Source of the DNA: Styela clava
Lineage: Eukaryota > Chordata > Ascidiacea > Stolidobranchia > Styelidae
Direction: 5' to 3'
DNA length: 64,000 bases
Assembly (NCBI RefSeq): GCF_964204865.1
Contig: NC_135263.1
Location: 8,787,426 to 8,851,425 of the forward strand
The position numbers and the translations under genes were made by a program. The notes beneath the pieces were generated by a model. It was not told the origin of the DNA. It saw only the letters and a program-made list of their open reading frames with translations, and ran no database searches. Positions 12,390 through 23,007 of this stretch are shown piece after piece (within the stretch, counting starts at the first letter, position 1; every line of letters starts with the position of its first letter).

Positions 12390-13030
12390 GAGAAATGTTA
12401 TTGGGTGTAGGGCAAAACCAGGGTATAAACTGTGTTTTATTATGTGCCAGATATTTTATATACAAATGCAAACTGCGTAATGAAAGGCCTCAATTTTGCC
12501 AATTTTTATATATAATAAAAAATATTATAAACTGTGAAAAGACTATCGCAACTTAAAATGGTAAACTGTCAATCCATAATAAGAAGTGGAAAACTATTAT
12601 GTGCTCGTTTTTTTAAAATGCAAATGTATTAGTGCTATTGTGTCTATATAAATGTGTTGTGTTATAATGTGATGTTCACTTGTTGGTTAGATATATTGTA
12701 AAGGAATACTTTTATATATGGAAGGAAGATTGGGGGTGGGGCAAAACCAAGGTAAAAACTGCGATTTATTATGCGCGAGACATTTGATTTACAAATGTAA
12801 ACTTATAGTAATTAAAGGCCTTAATTTTGTCCATTTTTATATACGGGGTGACAAATTTATGGGTACCGTTTTTGGGTCACCCTGTATGATAAAAAATATT
12901 ATTAATTTTGAAGCAATTACTTCAACTAGAGATGGTAAGTTGTCAGTCTATGTGGAAAGTGGAAAATTGTCTTAATCTCTTTTTTTTCAAGTTCAGTTGT
13001 ATTTATGTGTTATTGTGTTCATGAAAAGTG
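12390..13030 (+). repeat. Two diverged tandem units of about 325 bp
   Basis: 12395-12700 and 12725-13030 align along their length: both begin TTGGG(T/G)GT(A/G)GGGCAAAACCA and share ACAAATG(C/T)AAACT, TAAAAAATATTAT and GTTATTGTG-type words. The second unit carries a 41-bp insertion. They follow the LINE tail and may be duplicated 3' flank of that element. Part of the zone near 12265 (CCATATATTTGAGCAT) recurs near 50800 in an RPTOR intron. Confidence 0.65.
12844..12884. mobile_element. 41-bp TA-flanked inverted-repeat insertion
   Basis: The segment starts CGGGGTGACAAA and ends TTGGGTCACCCTG, imperfect inverted repeats, flanked by TA on each side. The tandem sister unit lacks it at the corresponding site (TTTTTATATATAATAAAA). 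Ends like CAGGGTGACCC and a TA target are typical of mariner/Tc1 elements, so this looks like an extreme internal-deletion derivative. Confidence 0.5.
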
Positions 13031-13189
13031 ATTGTTTACCGACGACGTTGTTCATGTTGTTGGGACGACTCTTTTATTGCGAAAGAATCATTTTTCTTCA
13101 TAACTAATAGAAATGGCTAGAAGGCTCTTACTTCTATTTTTCAATTTCCTATGAGATCCTATATTTCACCTCAAATTTTGTTATTTTAT

Positions 13190-14000
13190 TATAATTTCAG
13201 GGATCAATTTCACATCTCCTTATTTATTTCCGCAACAATGACCAATCAGCACTAAGTTGACAATGGCGTAACAATTACAATTTGTACAGTCGCTCAGACA
13301 CTTCTTTCATTGAAGCAGATATCAAGCATGGTTGTAAACATTAATTCATTTTTGCGTGTTATGATTCAGTTTTCAGCTGTGTTTAGAAAAATTTGATGGA
13401 AATCAAATAGCTTAACTGTCATTTTTTTTTTTAAAGAGCTTCAGTTCATTTTCAATAGCCAAAAATTAGAGACCAACCAACCACGGCCAAGAATGGGTGT
13501 ATTTAAAACAGATGTATGAACGTGCATGACGAAGGCACCCGTTGGTGGCGAATGGTCGGGTTCGGCACAGGGGTCACCAAACTACGCCCCGCGGGCCAGA
13601 TCCGGCCCTTGGCGTCCTTTCATCTGGTCCGCGATAACACGAAAAATGGCGAAAATTTTTCTACGGCAGGGGATGATTCGCCGAGCATCGACTTCCTCGT
13701 TAATTTTGTAACATTGGCCAATCAGCGAGATGTTAAAAGTGACGTAACAATAGGCATTTTTGCATCCGCTCAGACATTTTTGTCACTCAGAGTTAGATTT
13801 TCAGCCGTGGTTGTAAACAATACTTCGTTTTCGCAATTTAAAATGCTAGCTTATTTGTTAGGTTTTGGTTGTGTTTCGGAAATTTAGGTATGAATCAAAT
13901 AAGTCAATCATCATTTGGCCTTCTTAGGAGTTGTAGTTTAATTGCAGTAACCAGTAATCAAAAATTAGTCTGGAAATAGCTGTGATAAAATAGGCAACGC
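13190..14000 (+). repeat. Repeated DNA, two diverged copies, second with a hAT-like left end
   Basis: 13240-13440 and 13710-13900 share, in order, CCAATCAGC, GTAACAAT, CGCTCAGACA, TGGTTGTAAACA and a TTTCAGC(T/C)GTG word. A third related copy lies at about 25210-25470. The second copy is preceded at 13568 by CAGGGGTCACCAAACTACG and GGGCCAGATCCGGCCC, a typical hAT terminus. No matching right end was found before the next element, so these are fragments. Confidence 0.5.
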
Positions 14001-14398
14001 AACGATCACACAACGTTTTCTGCGCAGGATGCACTCGTGACGCGTGCTTTCGGCGAAATTGTTGCTGTGTACGTTTCTTTTGCTAAAATGAACGTCGAAC
14101 GTGCATTTTGCGCTAATAGTAGGCTACTGTAATCGCTCAGTATTGCCCCAATTTCACAAGTCACATTAATTAACTTTTGTAGGCCCTACTGCTTTCATGC
14201 GGATATATTCATGACCGCAATTGATTTGCTAACAGCTAACCTCAGGATAGTTGTCTGGTACGGTATAGCCCAGTGGTTGCCAACCGCCGGTCCGCGGTTG
14301 GTTTATCACGCAATTTCTCTTCGTCGTCATATTGCTGTTTGATAGGTGCGGTATGGCCGGGCGACGTCTTGGCGCCGAGTAATCACACTTTTCGCTTT

Positions 14399-14745
14399 TT
14401 AGGACAGGATAGGATTTACATATTTATCCCGGGGGAGAGGAAAGCCGATAAGACGGCTTATCCATTTGGCGAACCACGGCCTCTCGTCCGGTTACCATTC
14501 CAAGTCGGGTATGGGATTGGTTTTACTGTATCGTTTTGTTTTCAGAAGCATGGACTTGGTGGTGGAGGAAGCCGTAACCGACCAGCGGTTACGTGAACCA
14601 CCCAACGACGGCGAGGAGTCCAGCAATCCTCTCGCACATAACCATCCCTGCATGGGATTCGAACCTGCGAACCCACGCAGAGTAATTAGAGGTGCGGTGG
14701 CGAGCGTATTCCTAACGCTTAGCCCGTTGAGCCACTCCGCCGCGC
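14399..14745 (-). mobile_element. tRNA-derived SINE inside the hAT element
   Basis: Read on the minus strand it starts with a tRNA-like head: A-box-like TGGCTCAACGGG, a long variable-arm region, and B-box GGTTCGAATCCC. A body with GGTTACGGCTTCCTCCACCA follows, then CGACTTGG, GAGAGGCCGTGG and a tail TAAATCCTATCCTGTCCT. The long head is of the Ser/Leu (class II) tRNA kind. The body and CCTATCCT tail match a SINE style known in marine invertebrates; that assignment is from memory. A body-only relative is at 56108-56280. Confidence 0.7.
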
Positions 14746-15427
14746 CTTTTCTCGCAAGATTCAGAAACCTGAAAATCAGCATGCGTGCTTTTTCCGTTCT
14801 GCATGCTTTTCTTGATTAATATTACCATCCAAATAAAAATATTTCTTTGTTTAAACCATAAAAACTTTCAAGAACATTATAATATACCAGGGCTTCACTA
14901 TATGACACCCAGCGAGATATGAACTTGTTGCGACCCTGCAGCAGAGCCATTATATAACGGCTCTGCCTGCAGGTGGTCACGAGACGCGCAACAAAAGCGG
15001 GGGCCGCTAAGATATTTTTTGGGTGATGCACAGCAGGATTTTGAGCCTGATGGTGTCAAGTTAGCAACGACTTTATCATTGTAATATAAATTAATTTTGT
15101 TTGGGTGAACGATCAACTGCAGAGGGATTGATATGGTGAAACCTCTACTTTACAGTCCAGATTTATAAAAGAATCATTATCACAATTAATTTTTGAGCTC
15201 TCTTGATATCGAATACCCATCGCTGAGTAATCGAGCAATCAAACTGTTGTCCGCATTTTCAACCAGTTGCTTTTACCTTTAAAAAAGAAGCAAATAAATT
15301 GACTGTGGGCCGCTGCAGAGCTATGTGTTGCAAAACCTTTTTTTTTGATGCCTCGCTTGCAATCCTGTATTGGAAATGAAACAGTAGCAAAATTCTCACT
15401 GGAGTTAATTGTGTTTGTAGCCTACAT

Positions 15428-16844
15428 CATAGGTTCTCAAAGTGCTCCGTACGGAGCCCCAGGGCTCCGCGAGAGAAACCCAGGGGCTCCGCGAGCTATT
15501 CGATTACTCTTCGAAATACTGACTCAAAATTTTGTAACTGTTGAAAGAAGCAATAACAGCGTTGATAAAATCTGACAACAATACAGCCTCGAAATATGGT
15601 AAAGAGGCTGAATTAAAAATGACATTATTTATGAGCAGGAGCGCAGCCAGGATTCTTAAGAGGGAGGTGGTTCAAAATTGGAATCGGAAATTTCCGCGCA
15701 ACATTCTTCGCCATTAAAAAAACGGATAACGAGATTTCTGTTGCTTAAATATACAATCCATGACCGATGCGAGCATTCAACGTGTCTCTTCGTTATAATG
15801 TAATTGTGATCATCGTTACTCAAGTTTGATTCGAGATTAGTATTAGTATTACTTAAATGAAAGAATACTATTCTAAAATAACATAAAATATGTAATAAAC
15901 TGCCAACAATAAATAAAGTGGAGTCGTATTTTCGCGATCTTGGGATTTGTCAAACTTGATTTGTTCTTTCGCACCTGAGATTATTTTTAAGCAGGATATC
16001 GCCGTTTAAAAAATCACAATGTCTGGGCAAAATACGAACAATTAGAATTTATTTTATTGCATTCGGCTCCGTCGGTAGTTTCAGAATGAAAAAAGGTACA
16101 TCGTGGACTGTGTTTCGATTTCGCAGTCACTACGACGAAAACCTAACATAACACCAAATTTTGTGATTTACAATGTCTATAAAAGCGTTTTCAATCTGAG
16201 GTGAGTCTGCTGAAGCCAAACGTGTGATCTTCCATTTAAAGTTTCAGTTTTAATATTTTAGAATGCCGTTTTTTAATCAAGAAATTTGAGTTGCGGATTT
16301 ATCTCTTTATTAATTATAATTTTTAACATTTCGTCGCAGATGACTATTATATGGTAACATGTTTTTCACATTGAACTCATAATTTCCCACGAGAACAAAA
16401 AAGGAATTAACGTCGTCATTGTGTAACAATACATGTATATGCCGAGGGAAATTTTTGATTTAAGGAGAATAAACACCGGCGTAAAGATGTTCAAAACACG
16501 CCATGCTGACGAAAAAAATCGGCGATTGTAACAAAATAAAATCGCGCACGTTATTAGCGGCCTGTTAAGTCTTCCAAAAATGTCAAAAGAGAAAAGATTC
16601 GACCCCTAATTTATTAATATGTTCGTCAAGTGTCAAATTTACAGCTTTAGTATGAAATTCAGATTCATTTATGGCTTGTGTTAATCCTATTAAAAAAGGT
16701 TCAGCATTTTAAATAAGTAAAGTACTTTTAACTTGCCCAGGAATATTAATCTGAAAGTAACAATTTTAACATTTATTTTGGGGCTCCGCGAATAATATTC
16801 AACTTTTCAAGGGCTCCGCAACACCAAAAGTTTGAGAACCCCTG
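15428..16844. mobile_element. Inner hAT element with perfect 8-bp target duplication
   Basis: Starts CATAGGTTCTCAAAGTGCTC and ends AAAAGTTTGAGAACCCCTG, with GGGCTCCGCGAG-type words repeated inside both ends. The flanks are an exact duplication GCCTACAT (15420-15427 and 16845-16852). The interior of about 1.4 kb shows no recognisable transposase. It is younger than the outer hAT, whose body it interrupts. Confidence 0.8.
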
Positions 16845-17674
16845 GCCTACATGATTTGGCATTTAAATGTTCTTTATGTGAGATGTGTGCCTTGTTTACG
16901 CATAATGGGTGCCCAGCACTGCATTTTATTACGCAATACATATGTTATTATTTATATTCCACCCATTTCGATTTTTGACCGACACATTATATGATAGGTT
17001 TTCCTCATGTGAAATGTTTTTAAGTGTACCTTTTTTTTCTAAAATCATAGTGATTGCACGACTTTACGCAAATATATGTAATTATTTTCTGTTCTAGGCC
17101 TACTCATTTAAATTTTTGCCGGTCCGCGACGAGTACATTTCATTTAATTTTACCGGTCCGCCAGGGTAGAAGGTTGGGAACCACTGGTACAGCCTATTTG
17201 TTTTGTTATGATGTTCTTGGTCCATATTCTGCGATATAGAATTAAATATCCAATACTTCAGAAATGTAGAATTTATATTGTTGAATACCATTTCCCCACT
17301 TTTGTGAATTTATTGTATTGCATTGACAAAAATACCGTATTTGTCCGGCTCGTTTCAACACAGTTTGAGCGTAAATATGGTTTGAGCAATGACATTAAAC
17401 AACATGATAGGCAACTCTGACGTCACTCCATAAGACTACAGGCAAAACATTGTATTTCATGATACGCTCCAATGCACATATTTCTCGTCGCCTTTCGCGT
17501 CCGTTTTCCGCTCGCTTTTGCTACTCGGCGTCTTTTTTACGTGTAGTACCTGCCTTTTTGCGCCTGTAACGAAACAAAATAATCTCTATATCTAAGAAGT
17601 TTTGCTTACTTGGAAAGCTGGAATAACAGGCAAGCTGTAAAGAGCAATTCTGGACATCATAGACTTTTTTTTTT

Positions 17675-17752
17675 ATCAGAAAAGATTACAAACGCGATAG
17701 CGGAAAGATTTGTGTGGAACATTTTGCAGATAATGACAAAGTTCAAAGTTAG
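17675..17752 (+). pseudogene. THAP-domain fragment
   Basis: The frame reads KDYKRD then SGKICVEHFADND before a stop. The ICxEHF pattern with CxxH is the C-terminal half of the C2CH THAP zinc module found in P-element transposases and host THAP proteins. The N-terminal CxxxC half is not in frame upstream. It is best read as a decayed transposase start belonging to the relic 17324-21269. A stretch at 18004-18141 (with YRSPDDAHLVWLEQVF) could be a further piece, but I cannot place it in a family with confidence. Confidence 0.5.
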
Positions 17753-18652
17753 TAATTTTAATGTTTGCGCTTAATCATTGAAATTTCATTTAAAGAGGGT
17801 GTCATACAAAACTGTGCTGCGATACAATTCCATAACACAAAGTTTGCACCTATCGAACTTGCTTTTGTAGGTGAATTTATTAGACATATTACATATTCAG
17901 TTAATCGTAGGTAACATTGCTGGTACATAATGCATCGTAGATAGGTTTGTTTAAATTTAGGAATTTAGCTCATAGCCCACTAATTAATATTATCTTCTAT
18001 GCAGGAGGTTGCAGGGCTGAAATCAACTTGCAGCCTTACCGATCACCTGACGATGCTCATTTAGTTTGGCTCGAGCAAGTCTTCTTGAAATGCTTGTGTG
18101 AATGGAAACTACCTATATTTTTTGCCTTCCTCCGATTTTAGACAAATTTATTCTGAGGGATTTCGCATATAATTCTCACTGATTGTTGGCTGTTTATAAT
18201 TCCTATTGATTGTGAATTCTGATTATAACAATGAGTTGAAACCTTTTTCTTGTCAATACTCCAAGCTGAGGTAATAAACATGACAATACATTTATGTCAT
18301 CTGGAAGCAAAATATGCACGCAAATTAATAGTTTGGCACATTGAGATAATACATCATGACAGAAAATACAAGTTAAAGATATGTATGACCATCACATGGT
18401 AATTAAAATTAAAAAAAATTAATAGGGGCTGTGGAGTATGGAAAGTTCAAGACAAAGAAAAGAACAAATGTTCATAGCTCATGAACTCTCAATTTTGCCT
18501 CCATTGCTGTGTGAAGGCCAATATATTTCGAGTGGCTGAATTGGTTTACCTCTATGATAGCAACGATTTTGTATTTAATATAGCGAGATTATTTCAATTT
18601 AATTGAAGTGATATAATTTCCCAAAGCAATGCTTGAATCGTCTGGAATAGAT

Positions 18653-19841
18653 CAGTGGTGTCAAACTCATGGGTTTTCGAGAGCCGCATTGCATTTTGAA
18701 AATTGTAAAAAGAGCCGCAAACAGTTTTTGATAATGTATACTTAAAAGATATTTTTAAGATAGTTTTAGTTTGTGACATATATTGTGATGCAACTAAACA
18801 GTTGGATTAAGTTTTATTATTTTCTTCAATTTCAAATGCAATTACATATTAATATTTGCATTCGACTATTATTGCAACATTTGCAAGTTACAGTATTTAT
18901 TATAAAAAATCGTAAAATTCTATGTACAACCATCAAAATCATTTTTGAACAAGCTTTGAATAAGGAAAGAATAATACATACACTAAAAATAACTTAATCT
19001 AAATATGTGAACCTAAAATTAACAAAAATACCACAGTATAAACTCGATGTTTTAATAATTACATTCGTCCTGGCGTTTGGCATCTTTTTTGTGTCACCAG
19101 CATACTAAGGCCAGTCTGAAATGATTTTATAGTACCAACTCTAACTAACGAGGCCACATGATCATGGGTTTATCTGGATCTTTACGAATGTTTAATTAAT
19201 TCCAGTAATGCAAAAAAGTTACTTTTATCATTTCATGTATAGATCAGTAAAAAAACAAATGACAGATTTTTTCGACAAGACATTTCGCACTACATTGCGT
19301 GGCATAGGATTGCTTGAATTATTATGGATATTGATTTTTAGTAACTAAGTCGTTGTATAATTATATTAATATACAAACACATGGAAATTTTCTGTTCGAA
19401 GTTGGTCTTCGAATTTGTCATATTGACTGCTGAGCTTATTGTGTTTTTTGATTGTATTGATGGAAATATGACAAATTAAACAATGTGCTTCAGAATTTTG
19501 TGAAGAGCAGAAATGTTACAACTCCCATTTTCTTCGAAAATGCCACCTTCTTCGTGTACTTTGCGTTTAATTTAATTACTCAAGTGTTTTATTCAAGTAT
19601 TCTTTTGCTAGCTTGATGTGTATTCTTAATTGGGTCAAAATGTGGACAAAAAAAAATTAATATTCCAAAACTACTTTCAGTAAATTGTTTTCTGTGTGAA
19701 TAATCAATTTCACTTTAGAAGGTTTGAAAAATCTATTACATTTAGATAAAAAAAAAAACTTCCAAAATACTATTACAATTATTGTTAAGCGTTCGAGGGC
19801 CGCACTGGAAGTTCTCTGGGGCCGCGAGTTTGAGATCCCTG
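18653..19841. mobile_element. hAT element, non-autonomous
   Basis: Starts CAGTGGTGTCAAACTCATGG and ends CGAGTTTGAGATCCCTG, with GAGCCGC/GGGCCGC words near both ends. The flanks GAATAGAT (18645-18652) and GTCTAGAT (19842-19849) match at six of eight bases, so the insertion is older than those with exact duplications. The interior is AT-rich, without a recognisable transposase frame. Confidence 0.7.
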
Positions 19842-19849
19842 GTCTAGAT

Positions 19850-21531
19850 TGAAGTTGTTCAAAAAATATATTATAGTATTTTATCATGAATGATGATTAT
19901 ACCCCTTTCGGAATTTCTTCTATAGTACTACCAAAAGTTGATGAACCAAATATAACACAGGTGCAGTGAGGTACCCGTAATCCTTATTTCCAAAGCTGTT
20001 TTAAGTATGTCTGGCGTGTTTTGTGCCTTTTTACAAATAAGACCGCTTATGCAATCTTACGCTTTGGAATTTTTAGTTATTTTCCTCAAGCCCTGCAGGA
20101 TGTGGGGGCCATACACAACTCTACCGGATGGTCAAATGTCTTTGCATGCCTCCATAGGTTGTTTTTCTATTGCAATTTTCTATTTTCAATTGCATTATAT
20201 TTCTTGGAATCACACTGTCACTGATATGTCGCCAGACTTCTGATATCTCCACGTCTGCTATAGTTGTCCTGTGAATAAATAATAGGAAATTGAGATTAGA
20301 CGAATAGTTGAAAGTTTTGCTTTATGTCGGCTTAATTTCTTGATTGATATACTTACTATTTCTGCTATTGCCTCTTGTGCTGCAAGAGTCTCACAATGCT
20401 TAGACAGGTTTGTCCACAACTTTCACATCTGAAGAAAGAGAGGAGATTTATTAATTTTCGTTAAGAATAAATAAAGCAGTCTATATGATTCAGAATGGAA
20501 AAGCTAATAAATCCAATATTTCATGTTTTATTTAAAAAATATTTTACTGAATTTTGGAAAATAAACCAACTAATAAAAGGGTTTAGTCAGAAAATTACAA
20601 GCATTCGTGGCTCCAAATACTTGAGAAATCAGACTATACAATATAGACCGGTATGAGTGAAATGTTAGGTGAACTTGTTAACACTTTGATTAAATACGCA
20701 AATAAAAGTGAATGCGTAATAGTATGTTACAATGAGCAGCAATCAACAATGAGTATATATCCTCACTGATTAAAAAAATCTAACTGGAGGTGCATGAACT
20801 ATTTGAAACCATAAGGAGTAAGTAAATATGTAATTTCGGCAAATGGGCAACTACGTACCGTACTGAATTAATAACTTCGTAGTATTTGACAAAGGCTAGC
20901 TTTCCCACATGTACTTAACAGTGCGATGCCCGGGTGTGATATACAACAATAGTATTCACCTTACCTTTTACCGATTTCTTTTTACCCCAACTTTCAAAAA
21001 TATCATTAAAATCGACAACAACTGTCAAAGCAGGCACGAACACCATTCGTGCTACGCCTTGAAAGCAGCACACATCCGCTCGTTTTCGTCTCGTCAAGTA
21101 TGTGCATTGGAGCGTGCTATCGAATACGATCTTCGGACAAAAATGCCGGAGTTGCGCATCATGTTGTTTAATGTCATTGGTTTGAGTCATACCGTAGTAG
21201 TATATATTTACGGTCATACCGATAGTCCGATACCTGACCCTCGGACAAAAAAAATTTGGTGACCCCTGGGTTGAGGTATCGATAGTTGGAAGGTATCACA
21301 GACCTTCATTCATGACATTCGCAGGCCACATTGGTCATAAAGTGGTAGCGTGTTGTTTAGAATTCTTAGTCAATACGCCAATATTGGTACGGTACCGTAC
21401 AGACAGACGTAGATACGATACAGATCCACTCTTGCATACCAGTTTTGAATTACCTTGTCTTCCTATTTCAGTACCGGTATTTTATTTATTTCGTATAAAT
21501 CTATCCTGCAATAAAACAATATAAGGGAAAT
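19850..21531. other. Intergenic region before PEX3
   Basis: It holds the right flank of the THAP relic (to 21269) and then about 260 bp of PEX3 upstream sequence. A C-rich or CpG promoter is not evident. A T-rich tract ending CCTATTTCAG at 21461-21470 could be a 3' splice or spliced-leader acceptor for PEX3. On the minus strand 20428-20357 is flanked by splice-like AG and GTAAGT but has stops in two frames; no gene is called. Confidence 0.4.
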
Positions 21532-22650
21532 ATGGATATGCCTGGACGGATTTGCGGCTTCCTTCGCAGACATCGCCGTAAATTCATATTTGCTGGAGTA
21601 CTCGTTGGAGGAGTTGTAGGAACTGTGAAATATGCACAATATAAAATTAAAGATTGGATGGTGCAAGAAGAAAAGAGATATTTGGAGGAACTAAGAAAAC
21701 AACAGCATTTTGAAAAAACTCAAGAACATTGTTTTGCCATTGCCCAGGCTGTAGCGAACACGCTAAAAGATAATATACTGCAACAAATTGATACTGAAGC
21801 AATTCTAGATTCATTGAAGACTGAAGTTTCTGCAGAGAGAAAACTTGAACTCTGGAATGAACTTAAAGTGGTTGTATTTGCAAAAGTGTCAATTTCCATT
21901 TACATCTTGACTCTTTCAATTGTTATAATTCGCTTACAGCTTAATCATCTTGCTGCAAAAGTTTACGCCAGTACTCTTACAGACCAGTCACCACCTATCA
22001 ATGATGTTATCCAACGATGGTTCTTATCAATTTCTCATGAATTTGTGTTGGGTAATGGACTTGAATGTATTATTAATGAATTTACAAAAATTTCACAAGA
22101 TTTGACAGAATCTATGCCTCTTCAATGTAGAGTTCGAGGTGCAGATATTGAATCAGTCTTAAAAAGCATTCATAATCAAATTAGGCAACATGGTAGTTTT
22201 TCATTCCACGTCAAAAGCTCTGAAAATGATTCAAATAATATACTTGATCTTTTGTTACCTAATGAAGCAAATGTAAATTTTGGGGCCTCTGTTGATCTTG
22301 ATTTACAAAGACAATTAATCAATGAAATGTGGGATATATTTGACTCTAATGACTGCATGCAAGTCTTTGAAAGTTGCATTTTCAAATCCTTCCAAGAATT
22401 TTGCAAAATAATTGATGGTTCTATCATTGATTCCTTGGGTACTCACAGCAAAGCGTTGGTGAGTGATATCACTCCAATCATTCGTACTAACTCAGACTTT
22501 CTTCCATTGGCCAAAGTATTGCCAATGCTAAATTCTCATGTACATGCAATTTCACATGAAAATTTTATTCGTAAAGTGTTGACGAATCCCATGCTCACGA
22601 AGTTTTCTGCCAATATATATCAGTCTTTTACAGATACTATCAGTTGTTGA
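21532..22650 (+). CDS. PEX3: Peroxisomal biogenesis factor 3 (PEX3)
   Basis: PEX3 sits in the peroxisomal (and early ER) membrane, recruits PEX19 carrying newly made membrane proteins, and is needed to form peroxisomes. The 372-residue product is the usual family length. The N terminus has the expected basic patch (RRHRRKF, residues 12-18) followed by a hydrophobic membrane anchor (about 19-32, FAGVLVGGVVGTV), then a charged helix with KRYLEELRKQQHFEKTQEHC. A second hydrophobic stretch (about 117-133) precedes RLQLNHLAAKVY, a PEX3-typical block. Start: ATG at 21532; a second ATG two codons on (MDM) could also serve. The whole frame is one exon. The gene is on the same strand as SUGCT, 357 bp upstream of it. 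Orthology is confident from the overall match to the family; nothing appears truncated. Confidence 0.93.
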   Translation: MDMPGRICGFLRRHRRKFIFAGVLVGGVVGTVKYAQYKIKDWMVQEEKRYLEELRKQQHFEKTQEHCFAIAQAVANTLKDNILQQIDTEAILDSLKTEVSAERKLELWNELKVVVFAKVSISIYILTLSIVIIRLQLNHLAAKVYASTLTDQSPPINDVIQRWFLSISHEFVLGNGLECIINEFTKISQDLTESMPLQCRVRGADIESVLKSIHNQIRQHGSFSFHVKSSENDSNNILDLLLPNEANVNFGASVDLDLQRQLINEMWDIFDSNDCMQVFESCIFKSFQEFCKIIDGSIIDSLGTHSKALVSDITPIIRTNSDFLPLAKVLPMLNSHVHAISHENFIRKVLTNPMLTKFSANIYQSFTDTISC

Positions 22651-23007
22651 ATATGTGACCAATATCATAACACTGATGACTAACTACAACATATAAACAA
22701 AATTTTTTTTTTGTATTTTTTTCCATGACTCTCTTATTAAAGGTCAGGATGCTCATTATCTGTTTTTAAGTTTAAACAGAGAATTTGAATATAAGAATAT
22801 CATATGTTTTTTATAGGGTGTTCTGCTTTTTTATGCTATGTAATTACTTTCTCATTGATAGAATTATGAAAAATCATTTAACTAGACAATTTAATACAAG
22901 AAAATTATTTTATGAATATAAATTATAGAATGTTTTGATTTTCAAAAAAAAATTTAATTTGTTTCTATTTCAACAGATGACAGTTTGTGCAATAAAAATA
23001 GCTAATC
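22651..23007 (+). promoter_or_regulatory. Short PEX3-SUGCT intergenic spacer with acceptor and overlapping upstream ORF
   Basis: The spacer is AT-rich. A strong 3' splice-like site (TTTCTATTTCAACAG) ends at 22976, and the next three bases are ATG. That upstream ATG opens a 14-codon frame (22977-23021) which overlaps the SUGCT start codon in a different frame. An ATTAAA at about 22737 and AATAAA at about 22991 are possible polyadenylation signals. This could be a monocistronic promoter, an intron end, or a trans-splice site in a two-gene operon; sequence alone cannot choose. Confidence 0.4.

Larger units (their letters stand above)
14271..17186. mobile_element. hAT element carrying two nested insertions
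   Basis: The left end CAGTGGTTGCCAACCGCCGG and the right end GGTTGGGAACCACTG are inverted repeats continued by CGGTCCGC-type subterminal words. The flanks are GTATAGCC (14263-14270) and GTACAGCC (17187-17194), an 8-bp duplication with one change. Inside are a SINE (14399-14745) and a second hAT (15428-16844). Apart from these insertions the remaining sequence has no long frame and no recognisable transposase, so it is non-autonomous. Confidence 0.75.
17324..21269. mobile_element. Relic DNA transposon with inverted flanks and THAP remnant
   Basis: 17324-17500 and 21085-21260 are inverted, diverged copies sharing TTTGTCCG, CGTAAATAT, AATGACATTAAACAACATGA and CGCTCCAATGCACATA. The right side ends TTGGTGACCCCTG, a hAT- or P-like terminus; the matching left terminus is not visible. 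Between them lie a THAP-like fragment (17675-17752), another short open segment near 18004-18141, and a younger hAT at 18653-19841. A P-element-like (THAP9-type) origin is suggested by the THAP piece; the superfamily remains uncertain. Confidence 0.5.

Noticed and set aside
11585-12556. 323-codon open frame as a host gene
   Set aside because: Its recognisable part is the tail of a LINE polyprotein and the rest falls in duplicated repeat DNA; annotated as a retrotransposon remnant.
14640-14745. Functional tRNA gene
   Set aside because: A- and B-box words are present, but the sequence continues into a SINE body and the acceptor and anticodon arms are not convincing.
14273-14819. Several overlapping frames of about 100 codons
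   Set aside because: They coincide with the G+C-richer SINE and hAT terminus, which explains the lack of stops.
13568-21269. A single 7.7-kb hAT joining the CAGGGGTCACC end at 13568 to the GGTGACCCCTG end at 21269
   Set aside because: The flanking 8-mers (GTTCGGCA and GGTTGAGG) do not match, and several complete elements intervene.
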